From Clostridium sp. CAG:343 (GTDB lineage Bacteria > Bacillota > Clostridia > TANB77 > CAG-508), in the NCBI GenBank assembly GCA_000431335.1, contig FR888040.1:51031-85236 (forward strand): a stretch of DNA of 34,206 bases. The letters are read 5' to 3'. How positions within the stretch are numbered: position 1 is the first letter of the stretch; each line of letters opens with the position of its first letter. The notes beneath the pieces are model-generated. The model was not told the DNA's origin and did no database searches. It was given only the letters and a program-made list of their open reading frames with translations. Position numbers and translations under genes: made by a program. Below, piece after piece: positions 17,123-25,274 of this stretch.

Positions 17123-17635
17123 ATGGAATTTTTTGATAAATTGGGAAAAAAGGCCTCTGAAGCTTATAAAATGACAGCAGATAAAACAGGAAAAATTGCA
17201 AAAGAAACTAAAATTAAACTTAAAATTGGAGAATTAAGAACACAAGTAAATGATGTATATGAAGAAATTGGAAAAAAGGTATATGAGAAACATGTGTTAG
17301 AAGGAGAAATTTCAATCGAAAATGAAATAGAAGAATATTGTACAAAATTAGATGTTTTAAGTGATGAAATAGATAGTTTATTAAAACAATGCTTAGAGTT
17401 AAAAGATAAAAAGCAATGTCCTAAATGTTATTCAGAGATAGAAAAAGAAATGAAGTTTTGCCCTAATTGTGGTTATAAACAAATTATAAAAGATTACTTG
17501 CAAGAAGAATTAGAAGATAGTAAACAAAATGAACAAGAAAACCAAGATGAAAAAGAAAAAACAAACCTAGAAAAAACAGTAGCGATTGAATCGGATATAG
17601 ATATAGAAGAAAATAACGAAGAACAGGAAGAATAG
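17123..17635 (+). CDS. Coiled-coil protein with zinc ribbon, unknown function
   Basis: 170 residues. The first 90 are helical and charged (Lys/Ala-rich, then Glu-rich), suggesting a coiled coil. A zinc ribbon CPKC...CPNCGYK (about 98-120) follows, and the tail is acidic and disordered. The layout resembles DUF4366/zinc-ribbon proteins of Clostridia, but I cannot name a function. AAGGAAGGA lies before the ATG. It is 111 bases after gpsA; that gap contains TGCACA...TGTGCA, a small inverted repeat that may be an operator. Confidence 0.75.
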   Translation: MEFFDKLGKKASEAYKMTADKTGKIAKETKIKLKIGELRTQVNDVYEEIGKKVYEKHVLEGEISIENEIEEYCTKLDVLSDEIDSLLKQCLELKDKKQCPKCYSEIEKEMKFCPNCGYKQIIKDYLQEELEDSKQNEQENQDEKEKTNLEKTVAIESDIDIEENNEEQEE

Positions 17636-17643
17636 ATAAAAAC

Positions 17644-17662
17644 AGACGGATTCAATCCGTCT
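17644..17662 (+). terminator. Short hairpin before dtd, possible attenuator
   Basis: AGACGGAT / ATCCGTCT forms an 8-bp stem with a three-base loop between the zinc-ribbon gene and dtd. No strong T tract follows, so termination would be weak. Confidence 0.45.
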
Positions 17663-17687
17663 ATATTTATGAAAGGGATACATAATT

Positions 17688-18125
17688 ATGAAAGTTGTAA
17701 TTCAAAGAGTGAAAGAAGCAAAAGTAGAGGTGGAAAATAAAGTAGTAGGAAAAATAGAAAAAGGATTTTTAGTATTTCTTGGAATTACTCACACAGATAC
17801 GAAGGAACAAGCTGATTATTTAGTAAAAAAGCTTTGCAATTTAAGAGTATTTACAGATAGAGAAGGTAAAATGAATTTAGGATTAAAAGAAGTAGTAGGA
17901 GAATTATTAATAGTTTCACAATTTACTTTATATGCAGATTGTTCTAGTGGAAATAGACCATCTTTTACAGAAGCTGCAAAACCAGAACAAGCAAATAAGT
18001 TATATGAATATTTTTGTTCTGAATGCGAAAAAAACAATATTAAAGTAGAAAGAGGAATTTTTGGAGCTGATATGCAAGTAAGTTTAATAAATGATGGACC
18101 AGTTACTATAGTTATAGAGAAATAG
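17688..18125 (+). CDS. dtd: D-aminoacyl-tRNA deacylase
   Basis: 145 residues, the normal length. It hydrolyses D-amino acids, and glycine mischarged on tRNA-Ala, from tRNA. The N-terminus MKVVIQRVKEAKVEV, the SQFTL motif and the cross-subunit GP motif NDGPVTI are present. The active form is a homodimer. GAAAGGGA lies before the ATG. Confidence 0.96.
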   Translation: MKVVIQRVKEAKVEVENKVVGKIEKGFLVFLGITHTDTKEQADYLVKKLCNLRVFTDREGKMNLGLKEVVGELLIVSQFTLYADCSSGNRPSFTEAAKPEQANKLYEYFCSECEKNNIKVERGIFGADMQVSLINDGPVTIVIEK

Positions 18126-18132
18126 AAATTAT

Positions 18133-18597
18133 ATGATAAATAAAATATTAGAAAAAATAATTAATCCAGAAAAAGTTATTACAAAGTTAATGTTGTTAGC
18201 AGGAAGCTTTATATTAATATTAAATCAATTTACATTAGAATATTTATTATTTCCAGAATCAGCAGTAATGTGCCTAGGAGTATTATTTAATGTAATAGCG
18301 ATAAAATTTATGGTAGATAATCCAAAATGTAAATATATAAAAATATTTTTAGCATTGTTAGTAGCTGTATTTTGCTATCAAGGAGTGCTAAATATGTTCC
18401 CAGTTCTTGCTATATTAGTATATATAGTAAAACAAATATTAGACAAGAGGGAATATAAGGTAAAAGAAAAAGAGTTCTTTGTTGAAATGATAAAATTAGC
18501 TTTTATAGTAATAGTAGTCTTAGCAATTTGCTATGAAGAATTTTCAGAGGAACAGTTAGTATTTAAAGGGAATACATTATACATGTTAGTATATTAA
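18133..18597 (+). pseudogene. Doubly deleted remnant of the GtrII-like gene at 32532-34052
   Basis: The 154-residue frame aligns with two separate parts of the 506-residue protein encoded at 32532-34052. Residues 1 to about 133 match full-length residues about 97-228, including the shared TLEYLLFPESAVMCLG. The last 20 (EEFSEEQLVFKGNTLYMLVY) match its extreme C-terminus, residues about 486-506. The N-terminal 96 and the central 257 or so residues are missing, yet the frame stays open across the junction. The start lies seven bases after the dtd stop without a good ribosome site. It is probably non-functional; a short membrane protein is possible. Confidence 0.8.
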
Positions 18598-18613
18598 TAA
18601 ATTTAATAATAAC

Positions 18614-18645
18614 TAAAAGAAAAAGCAAGGGAAATTCCCTTGCTT
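18614..18645 (-). terminator. Terminator of the cysteine-triplet gene
   Basis: AAGCAAGGG / CCCTTGCTT form a 9-bp stem with a five-base loop. On the minus strand the stem is followed by CTTTTTCTTTTAG, a T-rich tract. The stem overlaps the stop codon of the gene. Confidence 0.8.
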
Positions 18646-18982
18646 ATAAAGTATTAACATCATTAATAATGTTATCTTTGCTAGTTAAAAATTTGCAGCT
18701 AATACAATTAATGCAATGCATACAGCTGATACAGTGCACACAGTCGAAGCAAAAATTACAACTTTTGCAATTAGTACAATTTTTGCTTCTTTTGCAAAAG
18801 AGACAGTTAAAGTCACTTTTGCAATTTGAACAGTTTCGACAAAAAAAGCAAAAAATGCAATTCGTGCACTGTTTACTGCCAAAGCAGAAAAAGCAATGTT
18901 TATTTTTATTAATAACGTTAATTAAACTATTTGCAATTACAATTCCTGCAATTGCAATAACTGCTACAAATAAAATATCCAT
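18644..18982 (-). CDS. Membrane-anchored protein with (X-X-Cys)n triplet repeat, novel
   Basis: 112 residues. Residues 2-24 form one hydrophobic helix. From Cys30 to Cys96 there are 20 cysteines, each at a residue number divisible by three, filling 20 of 23 consecutive triplets. The three empty triplets end at 36, 57 and 66. The residue before Cys is most often Asn, Phe or Ser. A short polar tail follows. AGGAGG sits eight bases before the ATG, a strong promoter lies at 19031-19059 and a terminator overlaps the stop, so this is a complete single-gene unit. I know no family with this pattern. Metal binding, disulfide stacking or lipidation are all possible. Overlapping frames on both strands lack such signals. 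Confidence 0.85.
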   Translation of the reverse strand: MDILFVAVIAIAGIVIANSLINVINKNKHCFFCFGSKQCTNCIFCFFCRNCSNCKSDFNCLFCKRSKNCTNCKSCNFCFDCVHCISCMHCINCISCKFLTSKDNIINDVNTL

Positions 18983-19030
18983 AAAGCAATCCTCCTAATA
19001 AAGCGTTTTTATTTGCAGAACAATATTAAA

Positions 19031-19059
19031 ATTATACCATTATTATAATAAGTTTGCAA
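19031..19059 (-). promoter_or_regulatory. Sigma-A promoter of the cysteine-triplet gene
   Basis: On the minus strand: TTGCAA (19054-19059), a 17-base spacer and a perfect TATAAT (19031-19036). It begins just past the stop codon of the 19343-19062 gene and gives a leader of about 40 bases. Confidence 0.8.
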
Positions 19060-19061
19060 TA

Positions 19062-19343
19062 TTAATAAGGAAATCTTTCATATAAATAGCGAATAATAGA
19101 ATCAGCATTTTCAGAAGTAACATTTACAAAAACATCTTTATCAAGAGAGAGCCACATATTTAAAACATAATCATCTGAATTGTCAACAAAAATTCCAATG
19201 ATTTCTGCTAGTTCTACAGGATTAGCAGATTCCTTTTCCCATTTTAAAGAATTTTCAATATCCAAATTGGTATTATAAAAACGACTTAAAAATTTATTTA
19301 ATTCTCCTGTTTTATTACTATATAAAGTAATTTTAGCAATCAT
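19062..19343 (-). CDS. Small conserved-looking protein, unknown function
   Basis: 93 residues, soluble, with alternating strands and helices and an N-terminal MIAKITLYSNKTGELNKFL. Its composition is normal for the genome, with no cysteine or membrane segment. TAGGAG lies seven bases before the ATG, and a promoter lies upstream at 19373-19402. I do not recognise the family. It is transcribed in the same direction as the cysteine-triplet gene, whose own promoter lies between them. Confidence 0.75.
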   Translation of the reverse strand: MIAKITLYSNKTGELNKFLSRFYNTNLDIENSLKWEKESANPVELAEIIGIFVDNSDDYVLNMWLSLDKDVFVNVTSENADSIIRYLYERFPY

Positions 19344-19372
19344 TTTAATCTCCTAAAAAATCTATTAATATT

Positions 19373-19402
19373 AGTATAAAAGATAAAAAAGAAATTATAC
19401 AA
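19373..19402 (-). promoter_or_regulatory. Promoter of the 19343-19062 gene
   Basis: On the minus strand: TTGTAT (19397-19402), an 18-base spacer and TATACT (19373-19378), about 30 bases before the ATG. Confidence 0.6.
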
Positions 19403-19463
19403 AGAATAAACCAAAATAAAAATGTAAATACTAGAAAAAATAGAAAACGGAGGTTTTAAAAAT

Positions 19464-20381
19464 TTGAAAAAATATAGAAAAATAGCATATTTATTTTTAA
19501 TTGTTATTATTATTGTTTTATCAATGGCTTTATATGTTAATATAAGTAAGGGCAGTGAAGGAAAAGAAGAAGAAAGGAAAACTTCAGAAATTAATTTTTT
19601 GGAAGAAAAGTTAGTTAATTTATTTAATGAAATGAACAATATTCAGACGAGAAATTATAGTATATCTGTAAGTGAAATTTCAGAACAATCAAACAAACAA
19701 AAAGATAGTAGTAGTAACAATTCTAAACAAGAACAAGATTCTCAAAAAGATAGTAATTCTAGTAGTGGCTCAGATTCTAGTACTTCATCAGATACATCAT
19801 CTGGAACTAACCAAAAAAGTCAAAAATTTGAATTAGAAGCAAAAGGAGTTTTAACAAATTCAGATGAAATAAATTGGGATTATATAAAAAGTGAAATTGA
19901 AATATTATATTCATCACTTCCAACAATAACGTTAGATTTATACAAATCAAATGTAAATCAAGAAAATGTTTTGAGTTTTAATAAGGAATTTGACAATTTA
20001 ACAATAGTTACTAAAAATGAGAAAAAAGAGGAAACATTGAATTCATTATCAAAATTATATGAATATTTAATAGGATTTATAGAAAATTCAGAAAACTACA
20101 AAACTAAAAAAGATATCTTAGAATCTAAATTATATATATTAAAAGCTTATGCAAAATTAGACTCTAAAAATTGGGTAGAAATAGGAAATAATACAAAGCA
20201 ATCAATAGATATATATTCTAGGTTGTTGAGTAATACTAATTTAGATGCAAATAAACAATATAGCATAAGTAAAGTATATGTTATGATAAATGAATTACAA
20301 AATGCAGTTGAAGTGCAAGATGAATCTGTGTTTTTAATAAAGTATAAAAATATATTAGAAGAAATGAATAGTTTGGTATAA
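19464..20381 (+). CDS. Membrane-anchored protein with Ser-rich linker, unknown function
   Basis: 305 residues from a TTG start supported by CGGAGG ten bases upstream; no ATG of similar quality is nearby. One N-terminal helix (about 7-27) is followed by a short helical stretch. A low-complexity Ser/Asp/Lys/Gln linker (about 76-120) comes next, then a largely alpha-helical external domain of about 180 residues. There is no lipobox and no known catalytic motif. It is followed closely by rnpB. Confidence 0.78.
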   Translation: MKKYRKIAYLFLIVIIIVLSMALYVNISKGSEGKEEERKTSEINFLEEKLVNLFNEMNNIQTRNYSISVSEISEQSNKQKDSSSNNSKQEQDSQKDSNSSSGSDSSTSSDTSSGTNQKSQKFELEAKGVLTNSDEINWDYIKSEIEILYSSLPTITLDLYKSNVNQENVLSFNKEFDNLTIVTKNEKKEETLNSLSKLYEYLIGFIENSENYKTKKDILESKLYILKAYAKLDSKNWVEIGNNTKQSIDIYSRLLSNTNLDANKQYSISKVYVMINELQNAVEVQDESVFLIKYKNILEEMNSLV

Positions 20382-20425
20382 AGTAACAGCATATCTGTAA
20401 AATTTGACAAATATAAATAATACTA

Positions 20426-20455
20426 TAGACTTTTTAAGACATTTTGTGATAAAAT
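20426..20455 (+). promoter_or_regulatory. rnpB promoter
   Basis: TAGACT (20426-20431), an 18-base spacer and TAAAAT (20450-20455) preceded by TGA. The predicted start of transcription falls at the first base of the RNase P P1 helix near 20463. Confidence 0.65.
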
Positions 20456-20462
20456 AACAAAT

Positions 20463-20812
20463 AGAGTAAATTGAATAGTCGCTGGTAAATCTCCGAAAGG
20501 AATTACGAGAGGAAAGTCCGGGCTCCATAGAGCAAAGATGCTAGATAACGTCTAGTGAGGGTAACCTTAAGGAAAGTGCAACAGAAAATAACCGCCAAAT
20601 TTATTGGTAAGGGTGAAAAGGTGAGGTAAGAGCTCACCGCCATTATGGTGACATAGTGGGTCATATGTAAACCCCATCTGGAGCAACACCTAACTAAGAA
20701 GATTAAACCTGCTCGGTGCCTTCTTAAATTGCGTGGCTTGAGGTAGCTAGCAATAGCTATCCTAGATAAATGACTGTTTTAAATGACAGAACCCGGCTTA
20801 CAGATTTACTCT
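20463..20812 (+). ncRNA. rnpB: RNase P RNA, bacterial class A
   Basis: About 350 bases. The ends pair as P1 (AGAGTAAAT / ATTTACTCT). The universally conserved blocks GAGGAAAGTCCGGGCTCC near the 5' end and GACAGAACCCGGCTTACAG near the 3' end are present, as is the middle core around GGGTGAAAAGGTGAGGTAAG. A hairpin at about 20700-20730 carries the GGTGCC loop that fits class A. A T run follows P1. It is the catalytic RNA that removes tRNA 5' leaders. Confidence 0.96.
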
Positions 20813-20836
20813 TTTTTGTATTATAAAAATAATTCA

Positions 20837-20866
20837 TTGATAAAATATAACCAAAAGTGTTATAAT
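20837..20866 (+). promoter_or_regulatory. Promoter for the two-hydrolase operon
   Basis: TTGATA (20837-20842), an 18-base spacer and TATAAT (20861-20866), 23 bases before the ATG at 20890. Confidence 0.75.
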
Positions 20867-20889
20867 AAGCACATAAAGGAGTTGGTTTT

Positions 20890-21771
20890 ATGAAAAAAAT
20901 AGATTTTTTAGCAACAGATGGACTAAAACTAAATGGATTATTGTATGAAAGTAATCAAAAAACTGATAAAGTAATATTATCAGTACATGGAATGAGCAGT
21001 AATTGTTTAAAAAATAGAGAAGATATATTATCAAAATGTATGAATCAAAATAATATTGATTATTTCTGCTTTAACAATAGAGGAAGTGAATTAGTAAGAT
21101 ATATACAGAAAGATATTAATGGAGAAAAAGAAAAATTACTAGGTGGTACAACCTATGAAGATGTATTAGAAGGATATGAAGATATTGTTGGAGCAATTCT
21201 AAAATTAAGGGAGTTAGGATATAAAGAAATCTATTTACAAGGACATAGTTTAGGATGTACTAAAATTGTATATACGTATAATGAATTAAAAGAAGAGGAA
21301 GAAAATGATATATTAGATAGTATAAAAGGAATTATTTTATTATCTTTAATAGATATTCCTAAAACATTAGAAATATATTTAGGAGAAAATTTTAATAGTT
21401 ATTTAAGATTAGCAGAAGAAAAAGAACAAGAAGGAAAAGTAAAAGATCTTATGCCTAAAGAAGCTTTTATACATCCTATTAGTGTGAAAACATTTTTAAG
21501 ATATGCTAAATACAATAAAGATATTGATTTTGCAGGTTATGGAAGAGATAACAAGTTAGAAAAATTAAATAATATTGATATTCCACTATTTATGAGATGG
21601 GGAAATGATAAAGAAATGATTATACAAAAAGCAGATGAGTTAGTTTCACTTGTAAATAACATTATTATTAATGATAAAAAAGATATAGACTATATAGATG
21701 GAAGTAACCATAGTTATGATGGAAAAGAAGAATTAGTAGCAAAACAAATAATAGAATTTATTAATAAATAA
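20890..21771 (+). CDS. Alpha/beta hydrolase, probable esterase/acylhydrolase
   Basis: 293 residues with the alpha/beta-hydrolase core. The oxyanion-hole strand is VILSVHGM, the nucleophile Ser120 sits in QGHSLG, the likely Asp is in RWGNDKEM and the His is in DGSNHSYDG. The layout is close to that of DUF1749-type cytosolic hydrolases. The substrate is unknown. AAGGAG precedes the ATG. It is followed after 23 bases by another hydrolase-fold gene in the same operon. Confidence 0.87.
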   Translation: MKKIDFLATDGLKLNGLLYESNQKTDKVILSVHGMSSNCLKNREDILSKCMNQNNIDYFCFNNRGSELVRYIQKDINGEKEKLLGGTTYEDVLEGYEDIVGAILKLRELGYKEIYLQGHSLGCTKIVYTYNELKEEEENDILDSIKGIILLSLIDIPKTLEIYLGENFNSYLRLAEEKEQEGKVKDLMPKEAFIHPISVKTFLRYAKYNKDIDFAGYGRDNKLEKLNNIDIPLFMRWGNDKEMIIQKADELVSLVNNIIINDKKDIDYIDGSNHSYDGKEELVAKQIIEFINK

Positions 21772-21794
21772 AATAATAATGGGGGGAATTATTA

Positions 21795-22874
21795 ATGGCA
21801 AATATATTTGATTATATACAATGGAGAGATTTAAGTATAGAAAAAGTAGAATTTAATGAAATTGATAATTTGATTTTAGCACGTTTATCATATTTTCCAT
21901 TAGATGGGGTAGTTAATGGAGAAGAAGAGATTTCTATTACAGAGGCTTATGAAAAATATGAAAAGTTAGAAAATAAGGGAAGAATATTACAACAAGAAGA
22001 TACAACATTATTTCCTATACTAGCTAAAAGTACAAGATTTGGAAAAATGAAATTAACAAATTATATTAACAAAATTGATCCAAAACAGGAAAAACAATTT
22101 TCAGCAGTTACAATTTTAATGCCAGATAATACGATATATGTAGCTTATAGAGGGACAGATAACACAATTGTTGGCTGGAAAGAAGATTTTAATATGAGCT
22201 TTAGTGAGTTAGTTCCTGCCCAGACAGATGCAGCAAATTATTTAAATAATATAGCATATAAATATAAAAACAATATTAGAGTAGGTGGACATTCAAAAGG
22301 TGGAAACTTGGCTGTTTATGCAGCAGCATTTTGTGATACAGAAATACAAGATAGAATTATTAATGTTTATAATAATGATGGACCTGGCTTTTGTGATAAA
22401 ATTATAAATAGTAAACAATATCAAAATATAATTAAAAAAGTACATACATATATTCCGCAAAGTTCTATAATAGGAAGATTATTAAATCATCAAGAAGAAA
22501 TAACAATATTAAAAAGCACTCAAACAGGTATTATGCAACATGACTTATATACATGGCAAGTATTAGGTGGAGAGTTTGTTAAAGATGAATTAACAAATTC
22601 AAGTGAGTTTATAGATAAAACAATAACTAATTGGTTAAAAGAAGTGAGCCCTGAACAAAGAGGAGAATTTTTTGATACTTTGTTTGATATATTAAATACT
22701 ACAGAAGCAAAAACATTATCAGAGTTGAGTAAAAATAAATTGGAAACTGCAAAAAGATTATTGGAAAGTTACAAACATATCGATGATGAAAGTAAAGAAC
22801 TTTTATCAAAGACATTATCTGTTTTATTTCAATCTGCAAGAAGAAGTATTATTATAAAGAAAAAAGAGAAGTAA
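21795..22874 (+). CDS. Mbeg1-like (DUF2974) lipase-fold protein
   Basis: 359 residues. The N-terminus NIFDYIQWRDLS and the core VAYRGTD, GGHSKGGNLAVYAA (nucleophile Ser167) and YNNDGPGF are typical of DUF2974, a lipase-like alpha/beta-hydrolase family common in Bacillota. A helical C-terminal part (about 275-345) follows. The natural substrate is unknown. GGGGGG lies before the ATG, and a terminator follows the stop. Confidence 0.88.
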   Translation: MANIFDYIQWRDLSIEKVEFNEIDNLILARLSYFPLDGVVNGEEEISITEAYEKYEKLENKGRILQQEDTTLFPILAKSTRFGKMKLTNYINKIDPKQEKQFSAVTILMPDNTIYVAYRGTDNTIVGWKEDFNMSFSELVPAQTDAANYLNNIAYKYKNNIRVGGHSKGGNLAVYAAAFCDTEIQDRIINVYNNDGPGFCDKIINSKQYQNIIKKVHTYIPQSSIIGRLLNHQEEITILKSTQTGIMQHDLYTWQVLGGEFVKDELTNSSEFIDKTITNWLKEVSPEQRGEFFDTLFDILNTTEAKTLSELSKNKLETAKRLLESYKHIDDESKELLSKTLSVLFQSARRSIIIKKKEK

Positions 22875-22879
22875 TATAA

Positions 22880-22909
22880 AAAAAGTCTAGGTAAAGCTAG
22901 ACTTTTTAT
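22880..22909 (+). terminator. Terminator of the hydrolase operon
   Basis: AAAAAGTCTAG / CTAGACTTTTT form an 11-bp stem with a six-base loop ending in a T run. Confidence 0.85.
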
Positions 22910-22926
22910 AATGTTTTGTATATAAT
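22898..22926 (+). promoter_or_regulatory. Promoter of the coiled-coil gene, nested in the terminator
   Basis: TAGACT (22898-22903) lies in the 3' arm of the preceding terminator. After a 17-base spacer comes TATAAT (22921-22926), 33 bases before the ATG at 22960. Confidence 0.6.
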
Positions 22927-22959
22927 AATAAAAAAAGTAGAAATTTGGAGGGTTCCATA

Positions 22960-24549
22960 ATGTATGAAAGAAGCGCAATTGTTTTAGAAAGATATTTTGA
23001 TAAAATTTTCGGAGAAAATAAAGAAAATAACTTAAAAACAAATTATGGAAATTACACTAGAATTATTGAAGAATTGAAAGAATATCAAAGAATAATTGAA
23101 GAAGAAGAAAAAGTAATTAGAAAGTTTGATGAAATAGCTGTAGAAATGGAAAAAATTCAAAAAGAACAATCTGAGATTCACGAATCAAACTTAGAAATGG
23201 AAAATGAACGAAATAGGCTTTTTAATGATTTAGGTGAAAATCCAAATACATTAGATAATAAACTAAAAAAAATAGAAGATGTATTGGAAGAAAACAATGA
23301 AAAGCTAAAAAAATTAAGAGAAGATTATGTAAAAGCAATGGTTATATTTATTGAAAGACAAAAGGAAAGAAATAAATATGCAAGAGTTAGAAGATCAGCA
23401 GAGTCAAATCATAGGAATAATATTGAATATGCAAATAAAATGTTTGAATTAATTAATCCAAGAGATGTTCAAGAAATGAAAAACTTCATAAATTCAGATA
23501 AAGAAAAACATAAAAAAGAAATAATTCAAATAATGATAAGAAATGGTAAAAGTGAAAAAATTCAATTTAGTCCTCAAGTAATAGAAAAAGCAGTAGATAT
23601 AAGAATGAATATTGCAGTTCAAGAAGCAAATTTATATATTAGTATTTATGAAAGAACAAAGAAAACTTTAAATGAAATAAATAATGAAAATATAAAACTA
23701 AATAAAGCTGAAAAACTCTTAAGAGATGTTAGTGTAAAATTAGCCTTTTTAAACGCATATAAAGAATATATAATAGGCTTTTTAGATAATGAAAGAATGA
23801 CGGCTATTAATGGTAAAAAAACACATGAGAAATTAATGGAAGAAGCATGTAAGAATTTTGATGCAGATATTTCACAAATAGGAAATCTATATGAGTTAAT
23901 TCTTAAAGAAACTACAGGAAAATCAACTAAAAAGGCATATAAAGAACTATATAATAAAAATTACTTAAAAGAAATAGAAGAAAATGAAAAAGACTTTGAA
24001 GAAGAAGTTACAAATATAAAGATAAATATGGGAACAGTTATAAATTCTAATTACTGGAGAATAGAAGGAATAAAAAATATTTATAAAGTATTTCAAGAAG
24101 AGGTAAGCGAAAAATTTAATAAAGACTTGTCAGAATATAGGATAGAAGAAATAGAAGATATGATATTGCCAGGAAATGAAGAAGAAATAGAACAAGAAGA
24201 CGAAATTATAAACGAAACAGAAAATGAATATATTGATGAGGAATACGACGAAGAAGAGTATGACGATGAATTTGAAGAAGATAACGATTATGAAGAGCAG
24301 TATGATGAGAGTGAAGAAGATGAATATTACGAAGAAGAATATCAAGACGATGAAGATGTAGATTATTATGAAGATGAAGAAAATGATAATGATTACGAAG
24401 AAACAGAAGAAGATGAAGGCGAAGAAGAACAAAACGAAGTAATAGAGGATGATATTGACGCAATAATTGAAAAAAGTAGAAAAAAAGCATCTAGTAAAAA
24501 TGATGAAAAAATGTCAAAAGGGTTCTTTGGTAAATTTTTTAAAAAATAG
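22960..24549 (+). CDS. Large coiled-coil protein with acidic tail and basic end
   Basis: 529 residues from the ATG at 22960, eight bases after GGAGG. An in-frame TTG at 22945 overlaps that ribosome site and was rejected. Residues 1-400 are mostly charged helices with heptad-like spacing (long coiled coils). Residues about 405-490 are almost all Glu, Asp, Tyr and Asn. The last 35 are basic and end in GFFGKFFKK, which could insert in a membrane or bind nucleic acid. No family is recognised. The acidic stretch gives long spurious open frames on the opposite strand. Confidence 0.8.
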   Translation: MYERSAIVLERYFDKIFGENKENNLKTNYGNYTRIIEELKEYQRIIEEEEKVIRKFDEIAVEMEKIQKEQSEIHESNLEMENERNRLFNDLGENPNTLDNKLKKIEDVLEENNEKLKKLREDYVKAMVIFIERQKERNKYARVRRSAESNHRNNIEYANKMFELINPRDVQEMKNFINSDKEKHKKEIIQIMIRNGKSEKIQFSPQVIEKAVDIRMNIAVQEANLYISIYERTKKTLNEINNENIKLNKAEKLLRDVSVKLAFLNAYKEYIIGFLDNERMTAINGKKTHEKLMEEACKNFDADISQIGNLYELILKETTGKSTKKAYKELYNKNYLKEIEENEKDFEEEVTNIKINMGTVINSNYWRIEGIKNIYKVFQEEVSEKFNKDLSEYRIEEIEDMILPGNEEEIEQEDEIINETENEYIDEEYDEEEYDDEFEEDNDYEEQYDESEEDEYYEEEYQDDEDVDYYEDEENDNDYEETEEDEGEEEQNEVIEDDIDAIIEKSRKKASSKNDEKMSKGFFGKFFKK

Positions 24550-24626
24550 ATTATTAATCTAAGTATATAATTAATAATAAAAAGTAAACGAGTTATTGTA
24601 ATAATGAATAATGATTTGTGATACAT

Positions 24627-24694
24627 AAAAAACGCTTAAAATGTTAAGTTGATTAATCTAAAAGTTATAAATTAACATGTTTTAAGCGTTTTTT
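24627..24694. terminator. Bidirectional terminator
   Basis: The arms AAAAAACGCTTAAAA-TGTTAA and TTAACA-TGTTTTAAGCGTTTTTT form a long stem with A and T tracts on both sides. It lies between convergent genes ending at 24549 and 24710. The 160-base gap holds nothing else evident. Confidence 0.8.
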
Positions 24695-24709
24695 ATATAA
24701 AATATATAT

Positions 24710-25144
24710 TTATAAATATTTTTTTAAAGTTTCAACACTATCTTCTTGCATAGTAACGAAATCATTTAGAATATTATGCACATCTGGAGCAATATCTGAA
24801 TTTTGATTTAATAAACGTCTACCTTCAATAATCCCCATATTAGTTCCTTGCATTAATAATTCTGAAATTTTAGAAGTACTATCATCTGCCATAGTTTTCA
24901 TTTGAATACCATACCAAGTCATCATTTTATTCATAGCATTAGTTTCATGAGGTTCTTTATCACTATAATTATCATACAAATCATTAACTCTTTGTGAAAT
25001 TTTTTTGTATTTATTATACTCTGTATCTAAAACCCCTTTAAATTTTGAATCTACCACTTTATCTGATACAAAAGAAATAGCATCCATTCCCATAGTAGCA
25101 CCTTTGTTAACTTCATCAAGAATGTTTAAATTTTGATTTTCCAT
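24710..25144 (-). CDS. Small all-helical protein, unknown function
   Basis: 144 residues, predicted as a four-helix bundle. It has no signal peptide and is rich in Met, Asn and Asp. It resembles ferritin-like or DUF4142-type helical proteins in layout, but the metal-ligand pattern is not convincing. GGAG lies eight bases before the ATG, and a -10-like TATAAT (25166-25171, minus strand) lies upstream without a clear -35. It is monocistronic and ends at the bidirectional terminator. Confidence 0.72.
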   Translation of the reverse strand: MENQNLNILDEVNKGATMGMDAISFVSDKVVDSKFKGVLDTEYNKYKKISQRVNDLYDNYSDKEPHETNAMNKMMTWYGIQMKTMADDSTSKISELLMQGTNMGIIEGRRLLNQNSDIAPDVHNILNDFVTMQEDSVETLKKYL

Positions 25145-25274
25145 ATAACATACTCCAATCTAGGTATTATAAGTACCATTTAAATTTTAAATAAATTATC
25201 TTATAGTAGTATTTACTAAATTACATAAAATATGTAAAAGAAAAATCAAAAATAAAAATGTTTTTATAAAATTA

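Noticed and set aside
18669..18998. Long plus-strand frame rich in Gln and Leu opposite the cysteine-triplet gene
   Set aside because: It is the complement of the 9-base periodic repeat, with no promoter or ribosome site. The minus-strand gene has all signals.
24130..24490. Long minus-strand frames rich in Phe, His and Leu
   Set aside because: They are mirror images of the Glu/Asp codon run of the coiled-coil gene and lack start signals.
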